Source of the DNA: Aristolochia californica
Taxonomy: Eukaryota > Streptophyta > Magnoliopsida > Piperales > Aristolochiaceae
NCBI GenBank assembly: GCA_029961685.1
Contig: JARWKL010000010.1
Location: forward strand, 23,844,067 to 23,908,066
Direction of reading: 5' to 3'
Length of the DNA: 64,000 bases
Positions 32,940 to 45,010 of the stretch are shown here, one piece after another. Numbering within the stretch: position 1 is the first letter of the stretch; each line of letters begins with the position of its first letter. The notes under the pieces are model-generated. The model saw nothing but the letters and a program-made list of their open reading frames with translations, made no database searches and was not told the DNA's origin. The position numbers and the translations under genes are program-made.

Positions 32940-33715
32940 TTAACCATCTCAAGCTCTCAAAGGAAGTCAAAACCTTAACTTGAGTCTTTCCTCCAAGAGA
33001 TAATAGTATCAATTTTTTTTCTTTTAAATTTTGTTTAAATACTTAGAACTATGATTGTTGAATGTGAGTCTATTGATTCGAAGATCATATTTGAATCAAT
33101 ACTCGATTGATTGTTTGAATGGTTACGACTCAAAACTAGTTTTGCAGCCCCTTGTTTGAGCTTCTTATTTTCTAATCACATTACACATTCTTGTGTGTTG
33201 ATTTATTAGGGTATTTAAAATGGTTTTTACGTAGTATTAGAAGTTTGGGGTAGAATTTCAAAATCCAAGTATATACATGCATTTACATTTAAATCTTAAA
33301 TTTTATTTGGTTGAGAATACTTAACCATCTCAAGCTCTCAAAGGATGTCAAAACCTGAACTTGAGTATTTCCTCCTAAAGATAATAGTATCAATGTTTTT
33401 TCTTTTAAATTTTGTTTAAATAGTTAGAACTATGATTGTTGAATGTGAGCCTATTGATTCGAAGATCATATTTGAATCAATACTCGATTGATTGTTTGAA
33501 TGGTTACCACTCAAAACTAGTTTTGCAGCCCCTTGTTTGAGCTTGTTATTTTGTAATCACGTTATATATTCTTGTGTGTTGATTTATTAGGGTATTTAAA
33601 ATGGTTTTTACATAGTATTAGAAGTTTGGGGTAGAATTTTAAAATTCAAGTATATACATGCATTTACATTTAAATCTTAAATTGTATTTAGTTGAGAATA
33701 CTAAACTAGTATCAT
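32940..33715. repeat. 381-bp tandem duplication in unit B
   Basis: TAACCATCTCAAGCTCTCAA starts at 32941 and at 33322, and similarity continues through both copies. Unit A has the segment once (14415-14800), so the duplication arose after the two units separated. Confidence 0.85.
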
Positions 33716-33835
33716 TGTACTTTTAAATCAATCACTGAAGTTTAGACTACTACTACGCATGAGCTATACTTTCAAACCATTGATTCCATTGAGCTGAGTA
33801 CAACCCTTGATTTGAAAAACCAATCCAAGATTTAC

Positions 33836-36040
33836 CTTGGACTTATATTTTGAAATCTAATCATTAAAGACTATTTGAGATTTTCTTACATAGATAGATA
33901 CATAGAATTGGTTGTGTTTATTATTTGTTCTTAGATTATAAAATCTACCAATTAGGAAGCAAGTAACCCTTGTAAATTGGGTCAGGCATTGGGTAGACAA
34001 GACCATCCTAACTTCAATTTCATTGAGTGCATCCATGTGTGGCTGAAAAAGAAACGTTGTGAAGCATTGCTACTATGATTGTGTGATATAAGTCCTCATG
34101 TAGCCAAGCACTCTTGAAACTCTTATTCTTAAGTCTAGGCTAGTACCTAATAAGTTATTATAAATCCTTGTGAAGCTCTAGGCTTGTGTAGTCTACTTTG
34201 GTTCTAGAAACCCCTTTAATGGTCTAGATTGTGTGCCTAGTTTGTGATTGTAAATCTAAGTGAAGATGAATTTTTGTAAATTAGTTGTTGTTGTCAATTT
34301 AGTGGCATGAATGCCCAACACCTCCCCCCCCCAAGATTTATCCCTCATTGGACCTAATAGATTGTACCAGCTCCATTTTCCTCTTGCCTACTACTCCCTT
34401 CGTTAAAAATTGAATGCATGTTGTGTCCTTTTTAAGAAAAAATGTTAGTAGAAGCATTACTATTCCCATTGATAACTAATTGTTAGTAGAAGCATTACTA
34501 TTCCCCTAGTTGATTCCCCCTTTAGATCTAATTGCATTAAAATATTTTAAAGCTAATTATGAACATATAAACACCATAAAATAACTTAACACGAGGATTT
34601 AATGCCTCAAGAATCATCTTTTCATAAATATGAAATAGACAATAATCTAATTGTGAAAAGATGCACCCATTAAACAAAGTTTATTGTGACAATATTGAGT
34701 TGAAACCACTCCTTATCACCTCATTTGTCATGGACATAAAGCTTCTTTGTGCCTCCATGATGAGATTTTCCCAAATATTGTCTTTTAAATCTTGACATAG
34801 TCGTGCTCCTCACATTTTACTTCCAATAAGAACTTATTACGCTTAACTTTTGTGATTTTACTAGAACTCATATGCAAATTTTGGTTTACTTCCTCTTGGC
34901 CACATCTATGCTTGCCTCTTTTTATCTTTTAATTATTTTTTATTTGAACATAATCTTCTCTTTCCTCAAGCACTTTTAAATTGTTTTGGATTTCCTTAAT
35001 TTGGTCCACTTACCCAAGGATGCCTATATCACCAAGACATATAACATATCCAATGAGACTTATTGGATATATGGTATCGTAGAGCCCTGAAAGATGATAC
35101 ATGTCTTATAAAGTGCAACACATGGTGCAGACAGTATGTATCAGATCGAATATTATTCGATATGTTACCTGATACCAATATATACTATCTTACCCACTAT
35201 GTCAACTTTTTGTTGTTTCCTTTTTGTAGCATCATATCTTTGCTAAAAAAAACACATTTACCATACTTATGGTATTCTTGTTTGACGTTAGTTACACAAA
35301 ATAATTGTGCATCAATTAGTAATGAAAAAAATTATTTTGTAGCTGCTCTTTCCAACCTTATCCAATTTTCACATCAAAATGGAAAATAGCCATAAAGCTG
35401 AAAATTAGTATCTTCAAACAAAATTATCCAGATGACATTTCTTCATAAATTGTTACATAAACAATTTTTATGTTGTTCTTATTTTTAATTTCTTATTTTA
35501 TTATTATGTTAGATCCTGATACTTTAATTGTTGAATCTTAAGATTTCCCAAATCAAATAGCAATCCTTGAACTTCTTGCTAAATTTTTTCCTTTGGTTTA
35601 AATTTATGGAAAAATTTGTAACTTGTAGAAAAAATATAAAAAAAATACAAATACAAAAGTCTTTATCCACATAGAGAAATTTTTCTCTTGAATGCCATCT
35701 ATTCCAAATAATGAAATGAAAAAAACTGAAAAGCCCCTTATTTCTCCTACAATAGGTATCATTGAATATCAAAGCATTGTTCCACATGAACTGGGGTAGA
35801 GACTAATCATAGGTGGTAATTGTGATTGGCAATTGTAGAGCCTTTGAAACAAAAAGCAATGATTAATCTCGTTAACGAGATTCATTCATAATTAATCCCT
35901 AAGTGAACAAATGGACAAATTATTTCCTTGTAATGCAATTGATATATGTATAATTTTTTTGTCCAAAAAAAAGCTTTTGAATATATTTTTGCAATTTTTT
36001 TGTCCAAAAAATAGATTGACTAACACAATACTTTTTTTGT
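33836..36040. other. block present only in unit B; no gene before 36088
   Basis: 33840-34320 resembles 23950-24450 and 52800-53210 (LTR-like debris). A run of 10 C (34322) follows. TACTCCCTTCGTTAAAAATTG at 34392 resembles Stowaway/mariner MITE ends, but no partner end was found. GTTAGTAGAAGCATTACTATTCCC is duplicated at 34444 and 34483. The remainder is AT-rich without recognisable features; frames at 35063-35389 and 35524-35787 are unsupported. Confidence 0.4.
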
Positions 36041-36087
36041 TATTTCAGGTCACAAACAGCAATGCATAACAAACAGAAGGTCACTCA

Positions 36088-36835
36088 ATGGACTTTCAAC
36101 ATAAAAGAACCTTCACTGAGAAGAAAGACAGTATTAGCAAGCTACCAGAAAATATTATTCACCATATACTCTCTTTTCTTCCATTGAAGTGTGGAGTTGG
36201 AGAACTTGTGCTTGATTTGAGTGGAAATGTAAGGCACTCTGACTCGACAGATGATGATGATATCCGGTGGGGGATGAATACATTCAGAATGCCAAACTCT
36301 TTGTTCGCTTGTCTATCAATATCATCTCTCGCCTTAACTTGGTGCATACTAGAGTCTCCACATGATTTCAAGAGTTCCAAAACCTTAAGAAGTGTTGCTC
36401 TCTATGGTGTGACAATTAATGGTGTTCAATTAAGTGAGATAATTCATAGGTCCCCTCTTCTTGAGGACTTAACTATGAGTTATTGTGACTCCCTGATGTC
36501 AGTAAAGATTGATCATCTTCAATTGAAGATATTAACATTGGAGTCATGTTTCGATTTTGAAGAGATGGAGATAAGAACGCCAAACCTGAAGAATCTTAAG
36601 CACAAGGGTCAAGTTTGTGACAAGCCTATTTTCAATGATGCTCCTCCATAATGAAGCTACCCTACTGCTCACCCACGATGAGCTTAACTACGAGTTGCAT
36701 CTCTGGCAGAATTTCTTGACGAAGCTTTCACATTTAAGCTCCCTAGAAGTTAAAGTCACAAGTACTCATCCGGTACGTTTCCATCTGCCCATTTCTGTTT
36801 TTGTAAAAATACATATTCTGGTTTGGTCAACCTGA
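36088..36835 (+). pseudogene. FBD/LRR F-box relic, best-preserved copy
   Basis: Starts at 36088 after a splice-acceptor-like TTTTGTTATTTCAG (to 36048). The 187-codon frame begins with the F-box (SKLPENIIHHILSFLPLK). It then jumps, without the usual TS.LSRQW part, into GELVLDLSGNVRHSDSTDDD and the LRR region (SISSLALTW, TLRSVALYGVTINGVQLSEI, SPLLEDLTMSYCDSL, IDHLQLKILTLESC, TPNLKNLKHKGQVCDKPIF). The frame ends at 36651; a shift near 36640 allows it to continue as EATLLLTHDELNYELHLWQNFLTKLSHLSSLEVKV to a donor-like CCG|GTACGT at 36769. The internal deletion destroys half the F-box, so SKP1 binding is doubtful. Related to the four modules but without the opposite-strand hairpin unit. Confidence 0.75.
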
Positions 36836-38050
36836 CTAGTTCTTTGTCTATGATGCTTCTTGCTGAAGGGTCACGTGGATGACGTTCTTTTACATATTTG
36901 GAGTTGATCAAGCTAAGATGTCTAATTTTTTCAGTTACACCCTTTTGTCCTTTTCTCCTTCAGAAAAAAATATCTATATACAGGTGAACTTTTATAAATG
37001 TCCTAGTCATGTAATCATATAATTTTCTCCTATTTTTTGACTTCTTGTTTCCACTAGCATGACATAAGAGGAGATAAATTTGGTTGTTTTCTTAAGAGGA
37101 ACCCCTCATTGGCTGCTTGCTCAATTTATCACTTTTTCTCAACCGACGAGTCATACCCGTGATACAGAAGTAGTCAATGGAGTCATCATTTTTCATCTGT
37201 TTATCAGATATCTAGATAAAATGATATAACTGAATGTCATGTCACTAAGATGACTTATGGTGCATTAGTCATGCAAATGTTTTACATTTTGAGGCAGCTA
37301 GAGCCCTCTTGAAGTTTTTTTCTAGTGCCAACATATAGGAATCTGACCCTTTAGTATTTAACGAAGGAGAAAATTTTTCTCAAAAATGGGATAGTGAAAA
37401 TTTTTGCTTCGTCACTCTTGCCTGATTGTGTGCATATGACAAGTTGCAACTCTATTGTATGGTGACTACAATGATTATGTTGTTAAATCCTCTTGAAGTT
37501 AACTATTTTTTTAAGTTTGCATTGCACTTTTCTTATATTCCCAGGTCCTCCAAGAACATGAAAAATAGCAATTGTCAGTGGTCCAACTACTGAAGCACGG
37601 GCACTTATCTTCTAAAGGTGAAATGCATTCCTTGGACTTCTATTAAGTTCAGTTCACTTGTTTTGCTTTTTTTTTTTTTTTTGTGGATGTGGGATCACTT
37701 CCTTTTGTTGAGTTCGATTGGATTGAGAAAGTATAGATCTTCACCTTTTGTTTTGAACATGCTTTTATCGCTGGTTTCAATGAGGGGAAATAGTTGAGCA
37801 GATTTTTCTTCTCCTTATTTCAGATCTCTTCGAGATCTATTGAAAACAGAATTTGAATCTGCATTTGGGTTTTCGTTGTCTCGTGTCTTTAAATCTGACT
37901 TATGTATTAAATTTTGGTTAAATCAGACTTTGTCCTCTCAAACCAAGGAGATAACGAGGAAGGGAAGATGCCATGCTGAGTTGACTTGATTGTTCTTTCT
38001 CTCTCATAGTAGAAAAGATTTTGTAGCTTTCTAGTGTGTTTGTTGCTCTA
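36836..38050. other. region downstream of the F-box relic
   Basis: T-rich, intron-like. A possible exon piece (CTTAAGAGGAACCCC, 37090) and acceptor (CCCAGGTCCTCC, 37544) can be imagined but not proved. A T18-type tract is at 37665. No other feature seen. Confidence 0.3.
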
Positions 38051-38973
38051 CTCGTCATCATGAAGAAGAAAATGCATCAGAGATTACGAGGAAAGAAGCT
38101 CATAATTCTATTTATCGGGTGAATGACATAGAATAGAATTTCATTTCCGGGAACAAAAAATTTAGGATCATTATTAGGTTCTTTGTTTAAGTTTTTATCA
38201 GTAATTTTAGTATTTATTATTCAATCATTTTTAGCATCAGGATCATTTTTAGGTGTTTGTCAGCAATTTATGTATTCATTACTCAACCAATTTTGTTTTG
38301 AATCTACTTGTGTTGTGACACACACTTGTCTGTTTTTAATAAAAAGAGACATTTTTTCCATTAAAGTCCACTATTTGAAGATTTGGTTATTTTTTAAAAC
38401 CATAAGTTTTCATTTTCTCCAACGACAAGTAAAACAAGTTGATGAGGCACATAGATCCAAGTTAGATTTTAATCATTTGAAGAAAAAAAAAGGTTAGAAT
38501 TTCAACAAAGGGTTATTTATGTATTTATATGATTTCATGATTTTTAATATTATATTTATTTAATAACTTACAAAGAAATTAAATATTATAAAAGTAACAT
38601 TTAATTATGGGGGTATTTTGGTACTTTTATGATAAATATTTATTTGATATATTTAATTTAATATAAGACTTTAGTTTAATTTTTTTATTAATTAAGTAAG
38701 ATATAAAATATTTAACTTAAAAGTATTTTATTAGTAAATTATTTTTGTACTTTCCATTATATTTTTAAAGAGCATTCTAGCACACACAAAATTATTTTCT
38801 AGTGTACTTTCTCTTGAGCACATTAACACAAAAGAGTGCATTCTTTAAAGAACCCTAGATTGCGCCTTCTCTCTCTCTCTTTCCCTAAGGCCCTGTATGG
38901 AACCCATAAAACAAATGAAAAGAAAATAAAAGGAGAGAGAAAATTATTTTATGTTGTTTGGCAGCAAGGAATC
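38051..38973. other. unit B counterpart of 14935-15855
   Basis: Contains the conserved open frame 38183-38497 (104 codons, unrecognised) and AT-rich sequence, with the CACTA-like TTATTTTCTAGTG at about 38797. Confidence 0.35.
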
Positions 38974-39288
38974 TGTTGAAGAGAAGATATGGAAGCCTCT
39001 TACATGACTCTCACAATAAGTAGTCTTACAAAGCCAAAATTTATTATGAAGGATGTCTCATAGAAGATTTTTAGTTTAAGGGTGTTTTAGTTATATTAGT
39101 CTTCTATTTTTGTTGATTTATTTAATTAAGCTAGGACTTATCTTTAAGTGTTAGCGTTTGGCTGTAATTGGGACAAGGGTAGTTTAATTGTAATTGGACT
39201 CTACTACTTTCCTCTATTATAAATTGGGGTTCTTGTACTCTGATTACAACAAGTCTATGAAGTTTTTCTCTTTTCCATAACTTCAACA
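38974..39288 (+). mobile_element. solo LTR (unit B)
   Basis: Begins TGTTGAAGAGAAG and ends CATAACTTCAACA (TG...CA, 315 bp). It is related to the minus-strand solo LTR at 2904-3322, with the same TATA region. Flanks are GAATC on the left and TAATC on the right, a 5-bp target duplication with one change. The left half is also in unit A, so insertion predates the duplication. Confidence 0.8.
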
Positions 39289-39336
39289 TAATCATTGAGG
39301 GAAAAGAAATTTCACTTTCTCTCTTAATTAATATAT

Positions 39337-39990
39337 TTCTCTCACAAAATGATATAATTTGGGGAGGAAAAAAAAAAGATATCAAAACTTGAGAGAAAAT
39401 CTTAATCATCAATATTTTAAAATATTAGTAATTTTCTTTTCTTTTTCATTTTCCTCATGCATCCAAACAAGAGAAAGTATATTTCTCTTCCCTTTTCTCT
39501 TTCATTTTTCATGGGTATCCAAACAAAAGAAAAAACTTCTTTTCTTTTCTTTTCTTTTTTCTTTCTCTTTCTCTTTCTCTTTCTCTTTCTCTTTCTTTTC
39601 TTTTCTCTCCACTTTATGTGTTCCAAACACAGTCTATGGGTTTGTTTGGAAGCAGCAAAGAAAATAAGAGAGAAAAACACTTTTTCTCTTAGTTGATAAA
39701 TTTTCTCTCACAAAATGATGGAATTTGGGGAGAGAAAAAAAGAAATAGAAACTTGAGAGAATTTTAATAATCAAAATTTTAAAATATTGCTAATTTTCTT
39801 TTCTTTTTTCATTTTTCATGTGCATCAAAACCAGAGAAACCACATTTCTCTTTCATTTTCTCTCTCATTTTACATGGGCATCCAAACAAGAGAAAAAAAT
39901 ATTTTTATTTTCTTTTATTTTCTGTTTGTCTTTCTATTTTTTTCCTTTTTTTTTCTTTCCACTTTATAGTGTTCCAAATACAGCCTAAGT
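39337..39990. repeat. 366-bp tandem duplication with long polypyrimidine tracts
   Basis: TTCTCTCACAAAATGAT starts at 39337 and again at 39703. Both copies run through a CATGGG(T/C)ATCCAAACAA(A/G)AGAAAA segment and a TTTTC/CTTTCT tract and end near CCACTTTAT(A)GTGTTCCAAA. The first copy has (CTTTCT)n at 39560-39600. Open frames on both strands here are low-complexity artefacts. Only in unit B. Confidence 0.75.
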
Positions 39991-40239
39991 GATTTTCTTT
40001 GGCAATTAATTGTAATAGTCCCACGCAAGTGAGAACCCATAAAACTATAAAGAAGTACTTATTAAAGAGAATGTTATAATAGCCTCATCAGTTTAATTTA
40101 GAGTTTGAGCTAGAGAAACAGAAAGAATAATCATACGAACTGTATAAATAATTTAGACATATTCGATTTGCATTCTACGCAATCAAACGGTATGCGCCTT
40201 CAGATTCATGAACTATATAAATAGAGAAAATAATCACAG
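39991..40239. other. no feature recognised
   Basis: Between the pyrimidine-rich duplication and the VSR relic; possible VSR intron sequence. Confidence 0.3.
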
Positions 40240-40800
40240 TTTACATTTCTTCCATCCAGTTATCACAGGCAGAGACACCTGATTAACCATTTCTCCGATG
40301 CTGAGAGCCTTTTTCACTTGGTCGCCAAAACTTATGCTGACAAAAATAGATGGGATAGTTATATTTAGTTATATTGTGCACATATTTGGCCGATTCTTCA
40401 GTGTTATCCACAATGAAAATAGCTGATGCTCCCACCTTCTGAGCACTCCAGACTTTCAGTGCAAAATAGCAATCTGTAAGATCATAAACAAGAATAAGAA
40501 CAATTATGAAGAAGATGAGGAGAATTCAATAAAAAAAATACTCAAGTGAAGCACCTGCATACTTTCTGCGATGGCCCAAGTCTTTCCTCGGAAGGAGATG
40601 CCAAAAATGATCAAAGTCTTCACAACCATATTGATTATCGTTCGCCTGGGCAGTGTCGTGATTCCCCTTCATACTTTATGGGGGAGGTCACTCTTTAAGC
40701 TGGTTCCCGGTGCCAGAAACAAGAAAAAACATAGGAAGACAAGAAAGCAGTGCCAAATCTCACATCTACCTCAAGGAGGAAATAGATATTGATTACACAG
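40240..40800 (-). pseudogene. vacuolar sorting receptor (VSR) N-terminal relic, unit B
   Basis: Minus strand, in several frames: a hydrophobic signal-like stretch (FLSSYVFSCFW), RVTSP (usual form RVTSPDS), MKGNHDT, NQYGCEDFDHF, GISFRGK-like, a likely intron, then TDCYFALKVWSAQKVGASAIF and NTEESAKYVHNIT. Beyond the point where unit A is deleted comes VKKALSIGEMVN (usual form IKKALSGGEMVN) at about 40250-40300. This is the lumenal PA domain of the plant cargo receptor, which cycles between Golgi and prevacuolar compartment. Central domain, EGF repeats, membrane span and tail are absent. It lies divergent to F-box copy 3. Frame changes make it non-functional. Confidence 0.7.
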
Positions 40801-41160
40801 GTGGAAGATTGATGTGACAATCGTGGTCATTTCGCATTTTTAAATCCCTTTACTGTATACTGCTGACTTATACTTTATATCTTGGGATCAAATCATTTTG
40901 GATAAGCCTTCCTTTTATATCTCTGTCGTTTCTTTGAAGATCCAAAATCAATCTGATTTTATGTTATCTCTCGGATTTTCACTTAACTCTCGTTTTGCTT
41001 AAGAGGCTGAGGTGGTGGGAGGAAGGGTTGCGATGTTAGTGAACTCCTATTTCCTCTCGATCTCGTTCCTTTGGTATATAGATAGATCTAGATATATAAA
41101 TAAATATAAATATAGATGAGGTGAGCCTGGCACATGTAAAATACCTCAGATAGGAAGTAG
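40801..41160. other. spacer between divergent VSR and F-box relics (unit B)
   Basis: Same as 16601-17040; contains the GATAGATCTAGATATATAAATA repeat. Confidence 0.45.
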
Positions 41161-42030
41161 CGCATAATCTCTTCAATGCAACAAACAAACCTGTTGAGGG
41201 GACAAGTTATGGAATAAATATTAATCCCAGAGAAGATTCATTACTACACACTAAAAAAGTGTCTTTACAATTTTATTGAGAATTAGGAGAGTTACAAAAT
41301 ATTGATTTCATATCAAAATTTTTTGTTCTTTTATCCATTGATATATTCACTCAACTTTACTTGATGCATAAAGGAGCCTCATTACATTTTCAAGGGTCTC
41401 AAATCCCTAAAAAATGAAAGCAGTGAAGATTGATCATCTTTGGATGAAAAGATGGAGATAAGTAAGCCGAACCAGAAGAGTCTTGGGTACAAGGGCCAAG
41501 TTTGTCACAAGCCCACTTTCAACGTCATCCCCTCCCTAGATGAAGCTACCGAGACGTACACCCTTGATTTTGACTTCTACTTCGAACTATCCAGGGATGT
41601 AGTCCACTTGAACTCAAGTTTTTGCCAAGAAAATAGATTGACTAACATAATATTTTTTTTTTATATTTCAGATCACAAATAGCAGTGCATAACAAACAAA
41701 AAGTAGGTCAATGAACTTTCAGCATAAGAGAACCATCACTGAGAAGACTGACAATATCTTCAAGCTACCAGAAAATATTATTCACCACATACTCTCTTTT
41801 CTTCCATTGAAGTGTGCAGTGATGACATCAATTCAATCTAGGCAATGGATAAACATGTGAAAACCCCTATGGATTTATAACACTATTATAGACTTGACGA
41901 GGGTAGAGTTTCTAAAAAGCCAATTTTCAAGGATCCCCACCTTGAATGAAGTTACCAAGGTGTTCATCCTTGACCTCGACTTCTTTGATCTATCCAAGGA
42001 TGTAGACAACTTGAAGTCAAAATTTTCAAA
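41161..42030 (+). pseudogene. FBD/LRR F-box relic, module copy 3
   Basis: A C-terminal fragment (41440-41682: SLGYKGQVCHKPTF, then LDFDFYFELSRDVVHLNSSF) is followed by an acceptor-like TTTATATTTCAG (about 41671). The F-box copy then starts at 41711 (FKLPENIIHHILSFLPLK, then TSIQSRQWINM) and is stopped by TGA where the other copies have Trp. The C-terminal segment (LDLDFFDLSKDVDNL) follows after an internal deletion like that in copy 2. Unit B keeps about 130 bp at 41262-41400 that unit A lost. Confidence 0.65.
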
Positions 42031-42535
42031 TTGAATGCTCAACCCATCCAGCTACTACCTTGAACCATCACGTTTGTCAAATCGAATGCTCAACCCAACC
42101 AGTTCAGCATCTAGACCGGTTGGGTTGAGCATTTCAATTTGAAAAACTGGATAGTTCAACTTGTCAATATCTCAGGTAATGGTGGAGCTCCAGTAAAATT
42201 CTTGTTGGACTCTGTAGTGTTTACCTGTGATAAGCAAGCAAATGAACTTAAATGAAATTCAGATGATCTAAGAAAGCACCATTAAAGAAAAAAACAAAGA
42301 AAGATTCAAATAGAAATGGAGAGAGCATCAGAATTGCACATTGTAAATAGATGAACCAATGAGAAAAGGCTTACAAATGGATTGATTGCAGTATAGCAAT
42401 GTTGTTCCACATCTTTGCAGCAATTCTTTACAAAGATGCAAAAGAAGAAAAAGAAGAAGATGAAAGGAAAGACAAAACACTCTTGATTATTTTTCCCTAC
42501 TCTCATCGCTCTTAAGTCTCTCCTGCTTTAAATAA
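42031..42535 (-). ncRNA. candidate spliced hairpin RNA unit, copy 3
   Basis: Minus strand: TATA-like TTATTTAAA (42535-42527), exon, donor TTT|GTAAGCC (42374), T-rich intron, acceptor TCACAG (42225; 150 nt), hairpin (42141-42078), then overlap with the F-box 3' end. The hairpin arms here pair over 23-24 bp with one unpaired T and one G-T/C-A position. Confidence 0.35.
42078..42141 (-). repeat. inverted repeat (hairpin), copy 3
   Basis: CAAATCGAATGCTCAACCC (from 42078) pairs with GGGTTGAGCATTTCAATTTG (to 42141). Confidence 0.85.
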
Positions 42536-42919
42536 CTCTTGGTTACACATTTCTGACCATAACAAACAATGCAGTCATTGAATGTGCTCGTAAAATTTGG
42601 TCTAACGAACCTGAAAATTAGTTGTTACTTGTAAGACACCAGGAAATTGGTTGTCATGAACATGACGACGGGGCGTGACAGATGTTGTTGACTCAGCAAC
42701 CGTTTTAGGAAGGAAGCAGAAATTTAATGGCATAGAACCGAACCTGACCCCTTCGGTCCTATCGTTATTGGACCGGGTAAGATTAGGTATGGTTCAATGC
42801 TTACAAAGTGATGTGAAAAATCTCAGTTATAGCAGTTAATCAAACTGCTGATTTATATCTAATGAGACAATCAAGTGCGCTATCGTGCATTGCATCTCCC
42901 ATTTCCGTTCGATCACAAC
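42536..42919. promoter_or_regulatory. upstream region of antisense unit, copy 3
   Basis: Same conserved block as 18259-18640, including the CACGCCCC element; ends at GATCACAACTA. Confidence 0.4.
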
Positions 42920-44805
42920 TATGATGGCTTTTTCTATTTCTCTATAAAAATAAATATGACCAATTGTGGTCTGAATGATAGGTTCCCGAGGATTATTATA
43001 AATTAATTAATCAAGTTATAGTATTCTATTGTTATATGATAAGTTATTGCTTAAATACATATTACGTTTGTGGTTTTAGAATCCTATTAATGATGAATTA
43101 ATAATAAACAAGTTTTTAATTTATTTATTTTAATAATTACCTTAAAATATTTTGTGTAACGTTGGGATAAGAATAAATCATATGTGAGATAATAATGTAA
43201 TTATGTAATAAATTATAGTTAATAATTGATATTAACTAATTACTTGATCAATAACTCTACTAGTTACTTCACAAGTCATATTACATTAACATGACTCGAT
43301 CAATATATAATGTGCATCAATATGATCAGGCAAATTATTATACTTTCACTAATTAATAACTTAAATGATGAACCAATTAGTTATGATTAGTTTAGTGTTT
43401 ATTTTTTTTCTAATTTGGCAAGTATTTCTATCAATATACAATGAATTTATGTGTATCTCTCTAATTCATTTTTATTTTCTATTTTAAGCTAATATATAGT
43501 AAAAAAATGATCAAAATGATTATATATAAGTATAATGGAAAAAAATTAATAATATCAAATAAATCACTTATTTTAACTATATTAACCTGATTGATCATTT
43601 AATTATTTTAATTTAATTTAACTAAAAATATTTTAGTTAAATATTTTTCATAAAATACTAAATAAAATTATAATATTATTTAATTAAAATTTAAAATTCT
43701 AATGTGAAATTTTTTTAATTATTCTATTGATAAAAATCTTATCTTGTTTCACATAATAGCACTATTAGACTTGGTTAAAGACTTACATAGCACTATGTTG
43801 GAAGTAAGAAGAAAAGTTAAATGTAACTATATGTGAGAATAGGTGATTAATTATCTATAATTATATTTTTTCCTACTTATTCACAATAAAATTATTTCAT
43901 CAAGAATAATATCTATTTCTTGATGATTTTTTAAATTCACTAAGAATAAGTGAATATTTCTCTATAATTGTTTTTTCTACTTATTCTCATTGAAATAATT
44001 TTATCGAGTATATCATATATTTATGGGTAACTTTTTGAATTTCATCAAGAATAAGTAGATATTTCTTTATTATTTTTTGTTTTTAATGTTTCCTACTTAT
44101 TCTTTGCAAAACTATTTCATTGAGAAAAGAATATATTTCTCAATGATTTTCTTATTTCATTAAGAATAGAGGATTTTTTTTCCAACTAATTCTCAAAGAA
44201 ATTTACTTCTCTAAGAAAAGTATATATTTCTTAGAGATTGTTAATTTCACCAGTAATAAGTTATTTTTTTGAATTTTTAATTTCCTCTACTTTTCTTGAT
44301 GAAATTATTTCACCAAGAATAGCATATATTTCTTGGGGATTTTTTAAAATTTCCAATAATAAGCGTATATTTTTTGGGTTTTTTTGTTTGTTCTAACTTA
44401 TTCTCGATGATTTTTTAGAATAGTACATATTTTTGGTATTTTTAATTAATTTTAAAATAAATGATTTTTTTTATATTTTTATCTCCCCTCTTATTCTTGG
44501 AGAAATATTTTTTCCAAAAATAATATTATATTTTTGTTAACCATTGAATTTCTTCAAGAATAAGTGGATTATTTTTAGTTATTTTTTGTTTTTTCCCAAC
44601 TTTTTCTTGATGGGATAGTTTTGACGAGAATATCTTAGTGATTTTTGAATTTCATCCAGAATAATTGGTCGTCGCCAATTAGTGGGAATCTTTTTCTCGA
44701 CAACATTCAAATTTCATAAAAAAAAATATATACTTATCACGAAAAAATTATTTTCATAGAAAAGAAAAAACTTTGAGAAACATCAATTTTCTTGTAGCAT
44801 AAGAA
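42920..44805. mobile_element. AT-rich block with minisatellite and CACTA-like terminus (B3)
   Basis: Collinear with B1. Eight minisatellite units begin at about 43875, 43980, 44095, 44186, 44290, 44397, 44490 and 44600, so spacing is 91-115 bp. Most units carry CTTATTCTTGATGAAAT...GAGAATA and a following TTTCTTGATGATTTTT, giving small stem-loops. The block ends TTTTCTTGTAGCATA (about 44787-44801), CACTA-like when reversed. No transposase is present. Confidence 0.45.
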
Positions 44806-45010
44806 GTTAGAGCAACTCAATTGAAGATGGCAATGAACTACTTCTGACAAGCACACTCCTGCTTAGACTGTTTGATTTGAATGTAAGCTGAATTATGTAT
44901 AGACGTGTAGCTTTTGCATGAAGTCTTGTTTACTTGAATGGGACACAATCATGTTCAAGCTACAGGAGTAAAAAGCATATAATCGGAATAGAGTAAATGA
45001 TTTTATATAG

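Noticed and set aside
34389..34430. CTACTCCCTTCGTT as a Stowaway MITE
   Set aside because: One end only; no inverted partner or TA duplication found nearby.
39359..39696. Open frames of 79-102 codons on both strands in the pyrimidine-rich block
   Set aside because: They are translations of TTTTC/CTTTCT runs (Phe-Ser or Lys-Arg rich) and occur in several phases at once.
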